From JACCZX01 sp963786295 (GTDB taxonomy: Bacteria; Pseudomonadota; Gammaproteobacteria; Burkholderiales; Burkholderiaceae_F): 64,000 nt of DNA. Both the position numbers and the translations under genes were made by a program. The DNA is taken from assembly GCA_963786295.1 (NCBI GenBank), contig CAWAYV010000009.1:15593-79592 (forward strand), in the 5' to 3' direction. The notes under the pieces are model-generated. The model ran no database searches and was not told the origin of the DNA. It saw nothing but the letters and a program-made list of their open reading frames with translations. Shown here piece by piece: positions 47,088-55,025 of this stretch (its first letter is position 1; every line of letters begins with the position of its first letter).

Positions 47088-47830
47088 GACGGGTTGCGCG
47101 CGAGGTCTCGGACGCGCAGCGTCTCGTCCCAGCGGCTGCAATCGATCAATCGAACATTCCAGCTTTCGGCCCCAGCATCCGAGACGATCGGTTGCGTCGC
47201 GAGCCAAGCGACTATTTGATCTTCAGTCCACTGCATTCGCGCTTCGTGTGTCACGCTTTGGCACACGGCGCTGGGCATGTCGTCCTGTACCAGTAGCGCG
47301 ACCACGCCCGTCTGTGAACGGACCACGACGATGCTGTCACCCTTTACCGATGAGGCATAAGCATTAATTGCTGCAATTGCTGCCGGAACAATGATCGGGT
47401 TTGCATCGCCGGCTGACCGGCACTCGGCTAGCCACTTTTCCCGATCCAATATGCGATAGGCACAGCACAGAGTGCGTTGACGGTTCGGCGGTAATGACAC
47501 TTCAACATTCCATTGACCGCGATGCCATCCAAATAGACTTTCGCAGCGTAGTCGCGCGGCGTCCGCGTATTCACGGAGGTTGCGGGCTTCCGTGAACGCC
47601 TCTACAACGCCATATCGGAGCAGCGCGTCGTCTATGGTTGTGTAACACCTCTTACGCATGCGGTTGCCAGGGTCGGCGCGCCAGACGGAAAACGCTGCGC
47701 TCAAACCATCCTCTGTGAGCGCAGCAAACCCACCGCTTCCGAAAACGGGACGCCAGCCACGCGCAGAGATGCGGGCAGTCCGCCAGTCCAATGACGTAGG
47801 TCCGATCCGGAATTCGTTTCGCTCAATCAT
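47084..47830 (-). CDS. Hypothetical secretion-operon protein at the PilM/GspL position
   Basis: The product is 248 residues starting MIERNEFRIGPTSLDWRTAR. No family motif is certain. It has no membrane helix, and the order of small beta and helical segments, with VKGDSIVVVRSQTGVVALLV in the second half, is compatible with a degenerate actin-like PilM or cytoplasmic GspL domain. The call rests on position between the ATPase and the PilN-like gene. The start at 47830 overlaps the gspE stop by 8 bases; an in-frame start lies further upstream at 47854. Confidence 0.5.
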   Translation of the reverse strand: MIERNEFRIGPTSLDWRTARISARGWRPVFGSGGFAALTEDGLSAAFSVWRADPGNRMRKRCYTTIDDALLRYGVVEAFTEARNLREYADAARLRCESLFGWHRGQWNVEVSLPPNRQRTLCCAYRILDREKWLAECRSAGDANPIIVPAAIAAINAYASSVKGDSIVVVRSQTGVVALLVQDDMPSAVCQSVTHEARMQWTEDQIVAWLATQPIVSDAGAESWNVRLIDCSRWDETLRVRDLARNPS

Positions 47831-49499
47831 TGCGGGTGACACGATCGACTTCATCCATGGTCGTGAGTCCGCGTGCTGCAGCGGTAAGAGCCGCCTGTCG
47901 CAACAAGCGCGTGCCCTGTGAACGGGCCATAGCGCTCAGCTCGCCTACTGGCCTTCGTTCGATGATGGCCCGACGGATGTCTTCGTCAAGAGTCAGTATC
48001 TCCGCGATCGCCAGACGTCCTCTGTAACCGGTTCCGCGACAAGAGGAACAACCGCGCGCTGTCATCCACCGCGCAGGATTCAGAAGATGAGAACTTCCTA
48101 CTTCAGCAAGTTCATCATCTGCAAACGTACGCGGTTCGGCACACTCCGGGCAGACCCTGCGCATCAAACGCTGCGCCCAAATACCGGTGAGTGCAGAAAC
48201 CAGGGTATAGGGATCGATGCCCATATGCGTGAAGCGCCCGATGACGTCAAACACATTGTTTGCGTGGACCGTCGTCAGCACCAAGTGCCCCGTTAGGGCG
48301 GCCTGCACCGCTATGTCAGCAGTCTCGGTATCGCGAATTTCTCCGACCATGATGCGATCTGGGTCATGGCGCAAGATCGATCGCAGTCCGACGGCAAACG
48401 TAAGGCCCTTTTTTTCGTTCACGGGAACTTGAAGCACTCCGGAAAGCTGATACTCGACCGGATCCTCAATCGTCACGATCTTGTCGCGGCCCGTGTTGAT
48501 CTCACTAAGCACCGCGTACAGCGTGGTCGTTTTCCCCGATCCTGTGGGACCGGTGACCAACAACATGCCATACGGCAGGCGCGCCAGATTCCGTAACCGC
48601 ACCAAGTCGGTCGCGTCGAAACCAAGCGCTTCCAGGGTCAACTGTTCTCCGGGAGCTACCAGCGATGACTTGTCGAGCAGCCGCAGCACGGCATCCTCCC
48701 CATGGATGCTCGGCATGATTGAAAGACGCACATCGATGGTCCGGCCGCGCCGCTCGGCGCGAAAGCGGCCGTCTTGCGGACGACGCCGCTCGGCGATGTC
48801 AAGATTCGCAAGAACCTTAAGGCGCGACAGCACTTGTTCGGCAAGCGGCCGCCCGTTAACTGTCTGCATCGTCTCCAGCAACCCATCCACTCGAAATTTC
48901 AGCGACAGTCCATGCGGCGTTGATTCGATGTGAATATCGCTAGCCATTGCCTTCAGGGCGTCGAGGAACACAGCGTTGATCAAGTTCGCGGCAGCGCCGT
49001 CTGCCTCTGAGCGGTGATCAAGGCGAAGCGCGATTTCTTCGGGCTCGCCAATCGAGCTCGGCGCCTGCAGTTCGGGTGACGTCAAGAAGCTATGCGTCGT
49101 CTCAATTCGCTGCAATGCCTTTTCGAATTCAACCGTTGAGGTAAGAGCGAGCGTAATTGGCAAAGGAAATGTGACGCTCTCGAGGAACACTCGGGTCGCT
49201 TGATCGAAGGGATCGACGAGCAGCCCTACCTGCGAGCTTCCAGCTTTCGCGACCAAGCACTGCCGCGATCTCGCAACTGCCACGTCTACCAACGCGGTAT
49301 CGAATGCCAACGAGGGGATAGATTCAGGGTTCATCCACGCTAGCCCGCAAGCCCTGGCAAGGATTTCGCCAGCCTGGTCCGACTCAACATTGACCATCTG
49401 CGCTGCGCGTTCAATTAGTTCCGCCGTGGGCAGCGCGCGCAACATCGCTCTTTGTGCCGACGTGAGATTCAATTCCGGGGCAGGCCGTTCTAGCTTCAT
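47823..49499 (-). CDS. gspE: Type II secretion/pilus assembly ATPase GspE
   Basis: This cytoplasmic motor ATPase has 558 residues. An N-terminal GspE/MshEN domain is followed by the catalytic core: ASDIHIEST, FRVDGLLETMQT, Walker A GPTGSGKTTTLYAVL (about 315), Asp box TIEDPVEYQL, Walker B MVGEIRDTETADIAVQAALT and His box HLVLTTVHANN. A zinc-binding CPEC...CSSCRGTGYRGR segment lies before the C-terminus, as in GspE/PilB but not PilT. The start at 49499 overlaps the gspF stop (ATGA) and begins MKLERPAPEL. It drives assembly of the pseudopilus encoded by the same operon. Confidence 0.93.
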   Translation of the reverse strand: MKLERPAPELNLTSAQRAMLRALPTAELIERAAQMVNVESDQAGEILARACGLAWMNPESIPSLAFDTALVDVAVARSRQCLVAKAGSSQVGLLVDPFDQATRVFLESVTFPLPITLALTSTVEFEKALQRIETTHSFLTSPELQAPSSIGEPEEIALRLDHRSEADGAAANLINAVFLDALKAMASDIHIESTPHGLSLKFRVDGLLETMQTVNGRPLAEQVLSRLKVLANLDIAERRRPQDGRFRAERRGRTIDVRLSIMPSIHGEDAVLRLLDKSSLVAPGEQLTLEALGFDATDLVRLRNLARLPYGMLLVTGPTGSGKTTTLYAVLSEINTGRDKIVTIEDPVEYQLSGVLQVPVNEKKGLTFAVGLRSILRHDPDRIMVGEIRDTETADIAVQAALTGHLVLTTVHANNVFDVIGRFTHMGIDPYTLVSALTGIWAQRLMRRVCPECAEPRTFADDELAEVGSSHLLNPARWMTARGCSSCRGTGYRGRLAIAEILTLDEDIRRAIIERRPVGELSAMARSQGTRLLRQAALTAAARGLTTMDEVDRVTRND

Positions 49500-50686
49500 T
49501 GAACCCACTGCGCCAAGTCGAATAGCGGCATGTACAGCGCAATCACAACCGCACCAATCACGAGACCGATTGCCGCCATCAACACCGGCTCAGCAACGCG
49601 CATGAATCGCTCCAAGAATCGCTCAATCTCCTCTTCATGATGACGCGCGGCTTGCGCACACAAGCCAGCCAGATCGCCCGAGCGTTCACCGACTCGAAGC
49701 AGCCTTTCTGACACGAGTGTGCTTAAGCCGGCGCTTTGTAAGGCATAGGAAAGCGGAAGGCCTTGTTCGAGGGAGCTTCTTGCGACCTGGATGCGATCGA
49801 CCGATGCCCTCGGCAACACTGAGCGCGCTAACTCCAAAGCGTCTCTCAACGGAATCCCCGCATCAAGCAGCGCAGCTAGCGCCATTAGCAGACGTGAAAC
49901 CCGTGCAGCATGCACACGTGCACCGACGATAGGGATCGCCTCAATCCTCTTGCCGATCCACGCCGCACCTCCCCGCCTCCACGAGTAGATGGCCGAGATA
50001 ATGAGTGCCGAGCTCGCTAGGACGCACCCAATCCAGTGCTCTCGAAGCGCCGTACTTATATAGAGCAGGCCCGCCGTGACCGTAGGAATCTCGCGCGCGC
50101 CCTCGTCCAGTAGTTGTGCAAAGCGCGGAACGACAAACGTAACGAGAAACAGCGTGACCGCCGCAGCAACCGATAACAACAGCGCCGGATAGATCAAAGC
50201 GCCAGTGACCTTACGACGCATTTGACGCGCCGCGTTGTCGTAGCGCAAGTATCGCTCGAAACCCGCGTTCAGGCCGGCCGCACTCTCGCTCGCTTGAGTC
50301 ATCGCGATCAAGAGCGGTGGGAACAATGGACTTTCACGCTCCAATGCTCGCGACAATCTATCTCCTTGATGCAGATAGCCCGACAGCCGTATGAGAACCT
50401 GCGCCTGCGGCGTTGAGCCGGCTTTCTCGGCGAGCAAATCGACTGCTTCCGGAACACTCAATCCTGCCTTTAGCAAGGACGTGAGTTCATGCACAAAAAG
50501 CTGAACATCGAAACTCTCGCCACTCAGGAAGCGGGAGATTCGCCAAGCGCCACCTCCCTTGATGGTCAAAGGCCTTAATCCGCGTCGCGCAAGTTCCTCG
50601 CTCAGCTGCGTCGGACGTGCAACGGCAAGCGATAGCTCGTGCAAGCTGCCGGCGCTGTCGATCGCTCGAATTTGAAATTGCCGCAT
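49496..50686 (-). CDS. gspF: Type II secretion inner-membrane platform protein GspF
   Basis: This polytopic platform protein of 396 residues has two GspF domains. The first includes LTSLLKAGLSVPEAVDLLAEK, and the second ALAALLDAGIPLRDALELARSVL; each is followed by a hydrophobic span. There are about three membrane helices, including ALIYPALLLSVAAAVTLFLV and AAIGLVIGAVVIALYMPLF at the C-terminus. The family length is about 400. Its start shares one base with the gspG stop. It connects the GspE ATPase with the pseudopilus. Confidence 0.93.
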   Translation of the reverse strand: MRQFQIRAIDSAGSLHELSLAVARPTQLSEELARRGLRPLTIKGGGAWRISRFLSGESFDVQLFVHELTSLLKAGLSVPEAVDLLAEKAGSTPQAQVLIRLSGYLHQGDRLSRALERESPLFPPLLIAMTQASESAAGLNAGFERYLRYDNAARQMRRKVTGALIYPALLLSVAAAVTLFLVTFVVPRFAQLLDEGAREIPTVTAGLLYISTALREHWIGCVLASSALIISAIYSWRRGGAAWIGKRIEAIPIVGARVHAARVSRLLMALAALLDAGIPLRDALELARSVLPRASVDRIQVARSSLEQGLPLSYALQSAGLSTLVSERLLRVGERSGDLAGLCAQAARHHEEEIERFLERFMRVAEPVLMAAIGLVIGAVVIALYMPLFDLAQWVQ

Positions 50687-51111
50687 CAGTTTCGGATGTC
50701 TGAACTATCTCCGCTGCCGCCTGGTGAGCCATCCTTACCTAGGCTGATCACTTCAAATTCCTTTCCATCTGCAGAAGGCGCGCGATATATGTATTGACGT
50801 CCCCAAGGGTCCAACGGCACTGCTTTTCTAAGGTAGGGCCCGCGCCATCGCGAGTCACCTGCGGGGCTTTCAACCAGGACCTTCAATCCTTCGTCGGTGT
50901 TGGGGTAACGACCCATATCGACTCGGAAAGCGTCCAAAGCGTCGACGAAGGCTTTCACCTGAGCCTGTGCTACGCCAGTTTCGGACTTGCCTAACTGTCC
51001 GAAATAACGAGGACCTACGAACGCGGCGAGGATGCCCAATATCGCGACGACTACCAACAGCTCAAGGAGAGTGAAGCCTCCGTGAGCAGCCGTTCGTTGC
51101 AGCTGCTTCAT
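50686..51111 (-). CDS. gspG: Major pseudopilin GspG
   Basis: The product is 141 residues with a class III leader (MKQLQRTAAHGG) cleaved before FTLLELLVVVAILGILAAFV, including Glu at +5. The mature protein has the GspG hallmarks GRYPNTDEGLKVLVESPAG, the PYLRKAVPLDPWGRQYIYRA loop and a C-terminal SLGKDGSPGG calcium-binding segment. The frame is open to 51309, but the start at 51111 gives the correct leader. It is the first gene of the eleven-gene operon and is divergent from a di-haem peroxidase across an 89-base gap that should contain both promoters. Confidence 0.93.
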   Translation of the reverse strand: MKQLQRTAAHGGFTLLELLVVVAILGILAAFVGPRYFGQLGKSETGVAQAQVKAFVDALDAFRVDMGRYPNTDEGLKVLVESPAGDSRWRGPYLRKAVPLDPWGRQYIYRAPSADGKEFEVISLGKDGSPGGSGDSSDIRN

Positions 51112-51200
51112 GCCCTTCCCTTCCCCCGCCATCGACAAAGCAGCGGTCCCATTGCTAATCTGCATGAAAAATCGCGCCGAGAGAAGGGGGCATATTGAAT

Positions 51201-52229
51201 ATGCGGAAAAATCCGCACGGATTCTCGCCGCTTTGGCCGAAGGCAGGATTAATCCTTTTGGGGGTGCTGTCGCTGGCAGGGCCGCCTGTAGCGCAAGAGG
51301 AACAGGCACAACTTGCCGTTCGTCGGCTGGGGCAACAGCTTTTCTTCGATCAGCGGCTGAGTGCCGATGCCAAAGTTAGCTGCGCGACTTGCCACCAACC
51401 GGCGCGAGAATTCTCGGACGGCGCGCCGGTTTCGAAAGGATCGCACGGCAAGATCGGAACGCGAAACGCTCCCGGCCTCACTGCTCGAGAAACAGGCGAC
51501 CCGCTCTTTTGGGACGGGCGCCGCGCTACTCTTGAATCACAAGTGTTGGATCCGTTCTTTAACCCGGCTGAACACGGTTTGCTTGGCGCTGACGATCTCG
51601 TTAGAAAAATTCATGATGTCGGCGGCTACCAACAACCTTTTGCCTCCGCCTTTCCCGATTCCGCGCGGCCAATAACCGCAGAAAACATTGCTGCTGCACT
51701 CACGGCATTTGTTTCATCGCTACCTACCAACAAATCGCGTGTCGAGCGCTATCTTGCTGGCGATCAACACGCACTCACCGATCTCGAGAAAGAAGGAATG
51801 ACGCTATTTCGGGGCAGAGCGCAGTGTGCGCAATGTCACTTGGTGACCGACTCGGCCGCTGGTATTTCAGACCGCCGCTTTCATTCAGTGGGCATCGGTA
51901 TCGAGGCGGCGCAGCTAGCCGACCTCGCCATGCGAGCGCTTAAGACCGTAGAGAAGGACGGAATCGATGCCGCCATCTTGATGAACACAGACATGTCGCA
52001 CCTGGGCAGGTTCTTGGTCACGAAAGAACCGCGCGATATCGGAAAATTCAAAACTCCGAGTCTTCGGCATGCGAGCATCACCTCACCCTACATGCACGAT
52101 GGCAGTGTGGCGACACTCGAAGAAGCGCTTGACCGGGAGCTCTATTACCGCAGCCTCGCCAGTGGCACACCGCTAGCTCTCACTAATGACGAGCGGGCTC
52201 AATTACTGGCATTTCTGCGGGCGCTATAG
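51201..52229 (+). CDS. Di-haem cytochrome c peroxidase / MauG family protein
   Basis: This periplasmic c-type cytochrome has 342 residues and a signal peptide (KAGLILLGVLSLAGPPVAQ). Two haem-binding motifs are visible: CATCH at residues 61-65 and CAQCH at 209-213. The first is followed by EFSDGAPVSKGSHGKIGTRNAPGL, and the C-terminus has KTPSLRHASITSPYMHDGS, the conserved axial Met/His region of the family. It may reduce hydrogen peroxide or modify a protein in the MauG manner; sequence does not decide. The ATG at 51201 with AGGGGG upstream is chosen over an in-frame TTG at 51195. It is divergent from gspG. Confidence 0.9.
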   Translation: MRKNPHGFSPLWPKAGLILLGVLSLAGPPVAQEEQAQLAVRRLGQQLFFDQRLSADAKVSCATCHQPAREFSDGAPVSKGSHGKIGTRNAPGLTARETGDPLFWDGRRATLESQVLDPFFNPAEHGLLGADDLVRKIHDVGGYQQPFASAFPDSARPITAENIAAALTAFVSSLPTNKSRVERYLAGDQHALTDLEKEGMTLFRGRAQCAQCHLVTDSAAGISDRRFHSVGIGIEAAQLADLAMRALKTVEKDGIDAAILMNTDMSHLGRFLVTKEPRDIGKFKTPSLRHASITSPYMHDGSVATLEEALDRELYYRSLASGTPLALTNDERAQLLAFLRAL

Positions 52230-52324
52230 ATGCAACTGAGAGAGGAGGGTTGTCTAAATAGAGCAAGAACGTCTGAGCTTCCAGTTTACGGTCATACCGC
52301 TAGGTAAGTGCATAAGCGCCCGAA

Positions 52325-52483
52325 CTAGGCGCGCATTAATAGATAGACGCTGAAGGCGCTCGCTGCCACTGCCAACACAAGTACCCACAGCCTGAGATTA
52401 CGAAACCGATCTGCACTCGCGGGGCGATCGTAGATACCGACCCTCCTGCGGTTCGGTTCCACGTCTTTCTTGTCAGCGTTCAT
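52325..52483 (-). CDS. Small predicted membrane protein (52 residues)
   Basis: A complete short frame begins MNADKKDVEPNRRRVGIYDR and ends with one hydrophobic helix (LWVLVLAVAASAFSVYLLM) and a stop at 52325. Charge distribution (basic before the helix) predicts a cytoplasmic N-terminus. It is not recognised as a family. No Shine-Dalgarno is visible: the ATG lies two bases after the T-run of a terminator hairpin, which is an odd place for a start. The 95 bases between it and the peroxidase stop appear empty. Its size and context make it a tentative gene. Confidence 0.4.
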   Translation of the reverse strand: MNADKKDVEPNRRRVGIYDRPASADRFRNLRLWVLVLAVAASAFSVYLLMRA

Positions 52484-52484
52484 C

Positions 52485-52511
52485 AAAAAGGGCGAGGCAT
52501 TTACCTCGCCC
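52485..52511 (-). terminator. Rho-independent terminator after the stress-protein gene
   Basis: On the reverse strand a perfect 8-bp GC-rich stem (GGGCGAGG/CCTCGCCC), with a 6-base loop, is followed by five T residues. It starts 19 bases after the stop of the 52531-53536 gene and is a textbook terminator for it. Confidence 0.85.
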
Positions 52512-52530
52512 TCCCTGCGCTGGAGGCTAG

Positions 52531-53536
52531 CTACCGGCCATCACGATCCGAATCGCCCGGGATCGCGCGCTCGACCACATTGGACGCGCGTTCCCAGCCG
52601 CGTTTCACCGCGGATTTGAAGCGCTCCCACGCGTCGTTCGGATGGCGCGATTCCCAGTCGCGGCGCGCGTCAGACTCGATTTCCGACCAGCCGCGGCCGC
52701 GATAGCGCGCATCCCTGCCCAAGTCGCTCCCGTAGCGATACGCCGGCTCGTAATCTTCGTACGTGCCGACTGTAGACTAGATACTCGCTGTAGTGCGCAC
52801 GAAAGTCTTCGTCGTCCGACCAAGTCGACGATGTCGACGTCACCGACATGCCCGAAGCCGTCGTGTCCGCGCCCATTTGCGACGCCACGCCGAAATTGCG
52901 TTCGGACGTCGCACCGAGCGATCCGCTGCCGTAGGTGCTGCGCTCGCGCTCGAGCTGATCGGCGGTATAGGGTGTCGCGGTCGGATCATGCCGCCTCCAG
53001 CCTTGCTGCTTCCACTGCTCAACACGGCGCTCAATATCCACCGCGCCGTGATTGCGCATCACGCTCGCGGCTTCGTCGGCACGGGAATCGTCTGCGCGAA
53101 CGGTGACCAGCGCACCGCCGCGACGGACCGCCTCCGCGTAATAGCTGGCGTCGTCCTCCGACACGCCGACGCCGGTCAGTCCGCCGATCAGGCCGCCTGC
53201 GACCGCGCCGACACCGGCACCCGCCAGCGCGGCGGCGATCGGGCCCGCAGCGACAATCGGGCCGATACCCGGAATCGCCAGCCCCATCAGACCGACGACC
53301 AGACCCGCGGCGCCACCGAGCACACCACCGGCGGCCGCGCCGGCCGCTGTACTAGCGCCAGTGTCTGACACGGCGCGCGATTGGCCCACGCCGGCCGATT
53401 CACTGCCGTATTTCCCGGTCACGTTGTTAGCAATGACGCTGATGTCGTCACGTGAATAACCTCGTTGCTGCAAATCGCGCAGCACGTCTTGCGCCTCTTC
53501 AAAACTATCGAATGAACCGACGATTGTCTTGGCCAC
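52531..53536 (-). CDS. YflT/GSP17M-like stress protein with glycine-zipper region (frameshifted)
   Basis: The N-terminal domain (VAKTIVGSFDSFEEAQDVLR and GYSRDDISVIANN) matches the heat-induced stress protein YflT/general stress protein 17M family. It is followed by a long Gly/Ala-rich stretch (about 70-135) that looks like a glycine zipper or two membrane hairpins, then a second small domain (YAEAVRRGGALVTVRADDSR). The C-terminal tail changes frame near 52775. The other frame continues GTYEDYEPAYRYGSDLGRD and ends SDRDGR at 52531, so one surplus base is likely. The repaired length is about 334 residues. The start is a GTG at 53536 with an AGGGAG site. Function is inferred only as stress-related. 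Confidence 0.75.
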
Positions 53537-53686
53537 TTGGTTTCTCCCTAGGTTGTCGATTAGATCGGCGCCCCTCCATCCACTTCGAGAAACGTAGACT
53601 TGTGGTGGCGGCGCATCTCTGATGCGTATTTCGATAATGGGCAAGTGCCATGCCTTTCGCACAGTAGGACATCGCAGCGCGCGAAA

Positions 53687-54952
53687 CTACCGATCGGCGG
53701 GCGCCGACGGAAGCAGTTGCGCCGCCTCTTCGGGCGGCATTGCCTCGACAGACTTCAGCGCTTTGCTCATTTGAGTGGACCGGCGTTGTGCCGAGTCGAT
53801 CGTGTCCGATGCCATCAGCAATTGCCGGTGCAATGTGGCCAGCACCTCGCCGAATTTGCTGAACTCCGTCTTCACCGCGCCGAGCACTTGCCACACTTCA
53901 GCCGAGCGCCGCTCGAGCGCCAACGTTCGAAAACCCATCTGCAACGAATTCAGCATCGCGAACAGCGTCGTCGGCCCCGCGATCACGGTACGGCACTCGC
54001 GATGCAGATGGTCGGCCAACCCCGGGCGGCGCAACACTTCGGCAAACAATCCCTCGGTCGGCAGAAACATGATCGCAAAATCGGTGGTGTGCGGTGACTC
54101 GACGTATTTCTCGCGGATCATCCTGGCCTGCACCTTGATGCTGCGTTCGAGCGCTTTGCCGGCGGCTTCCAGTGCGATCGCGTCGCCGATCTCCGCTGCG
54201 CCCAGCAATCGTTCGTAGTCTTCCACCGGAAACTTGGCATCGATCGGTAGCCAGCACGGCGAACCGTCACGACCCGGCATGCGCACTGCGAACTCGACGC
54301 GCTCGGTCGAATTCGGACGCGTGGCTACGTTGCGTGCGTATTGATCAGCCAGCAGCACCTGTTCCAGCAACGCGGCGAGCTGAACTTCGCCGTAGGTGCC
54401 GCGCGACTTCACGTTGGTCAGCATGCGCTTCAAATCACCGACTCCCGAGGCGAGCGCCTGCATTTCGCCGAGCCCCTTGTGAACCTGCTCGAGCCGGTCG
54501 GACACCATTCGAAACGATTCGCCAAGCCGCGCTTCGAGCGTCGATTGCAGCTTCTCTTCGACCGTTTCACGCATCTGGTCGAGCTTGCGCTCGTTACCCT
54601 GCTGCAAGTTGGTGAGCTGCGACTGCAATGTGCCACGCACTTCACCGAGGTCCAGCTGTATCCGGCGCGTCAAATCCGCCAACTGCTGCCCCTGCAAGCC
54701 GGTCAATCCGGTCATCTGCTGCACAAGGCTGGTTTGCAGCTCGTTCAACCGCGTTCCGGTTTCGAGACGTATCTGGCCCGAGGTCGAGTCGACGGCGGCA
54801 CGCAGCTCGCGCTCCAGCCGTTCGTTGTCGTGCAGTAGCGCATCGAGGCGCGCAGAGACTCCCGGATCGCGCCTGGCACGAAGGGCGGCGTAAAGACCGA
54901 GAAGCGAAATTAAAAGTGCCGCAGCAAGCACCGCGCTGATGATTTCGATCAT
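53687..54952 (-). CDS. rmuC: DNA recombination protein RmuC
   Basis: RmuC is a membrane-anchored nuclease-fold protein that limits rearrangements at inverted repeats. The 421 residues include an N-terminal membrane helix (MIEIISAVLAAALLISLLGL) and a coiled coil (about 40-150). The conserved RmuC domain has KSRGTYGEVQLAALLEQVL, LPIDAKFPVEDYERLL and DFAIMFLPTEGLFAEVLRRP. The length is typical. It sits 73 bases before the FtsX-type permease's 3' end on the same strand, and 150 bases separate its stop from the stress-protein gene. Confidence 0.95.
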   Translation of the reverse strand: MIEIISAVLAAALLISLLGLYAALRARRDPGVSARLDALLHDNERLERELRAAVDSTSGQIRLETGTRLNELQTSLVQQMTGLTGLQGQQLADLTRRIQLDLGEVRGTLQSQLTNLQQGNERKLDQMRETVEEKLQSTLEARLGESFRMVSDRLEQVHKGLGEMQALASGVGDLKRMLTNVKSRGTYGEVQLAALLEQVLLADQYARNVATRPNSTERVEFAVRMPGRDGSPCWLPIDAKFPVEDYERLLGAAEIGDAIALEAAGKALERSIKVQARMIREKYVESPHTTDFAIMFLPTEGLFAEVLRRPGLADHLHRECRTVIAGPTTLFAMLNSLQMGFRTLALERRSAEVWQVLGAVKTEFSKFGEVLATLHRQLLMASDTIDSAQRRSTQMSKALKSVEAMPPEEAAQLLPSAPADR

Positions 54953-55025
54953 GCCGCGATGATACGGGCCGGAACGCTCGACTTGCCGCGCGAAACGCGC
55001 GCTGCGGTGGCCCTGATACGACGTC

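Noticed and set aside
47084..47854. Start at 47854 for the PilM-position gene
   Set aside because: It would extend the overlap with gspE to 32 bases; the start at 47830 gives the short overlap typical of this operon.
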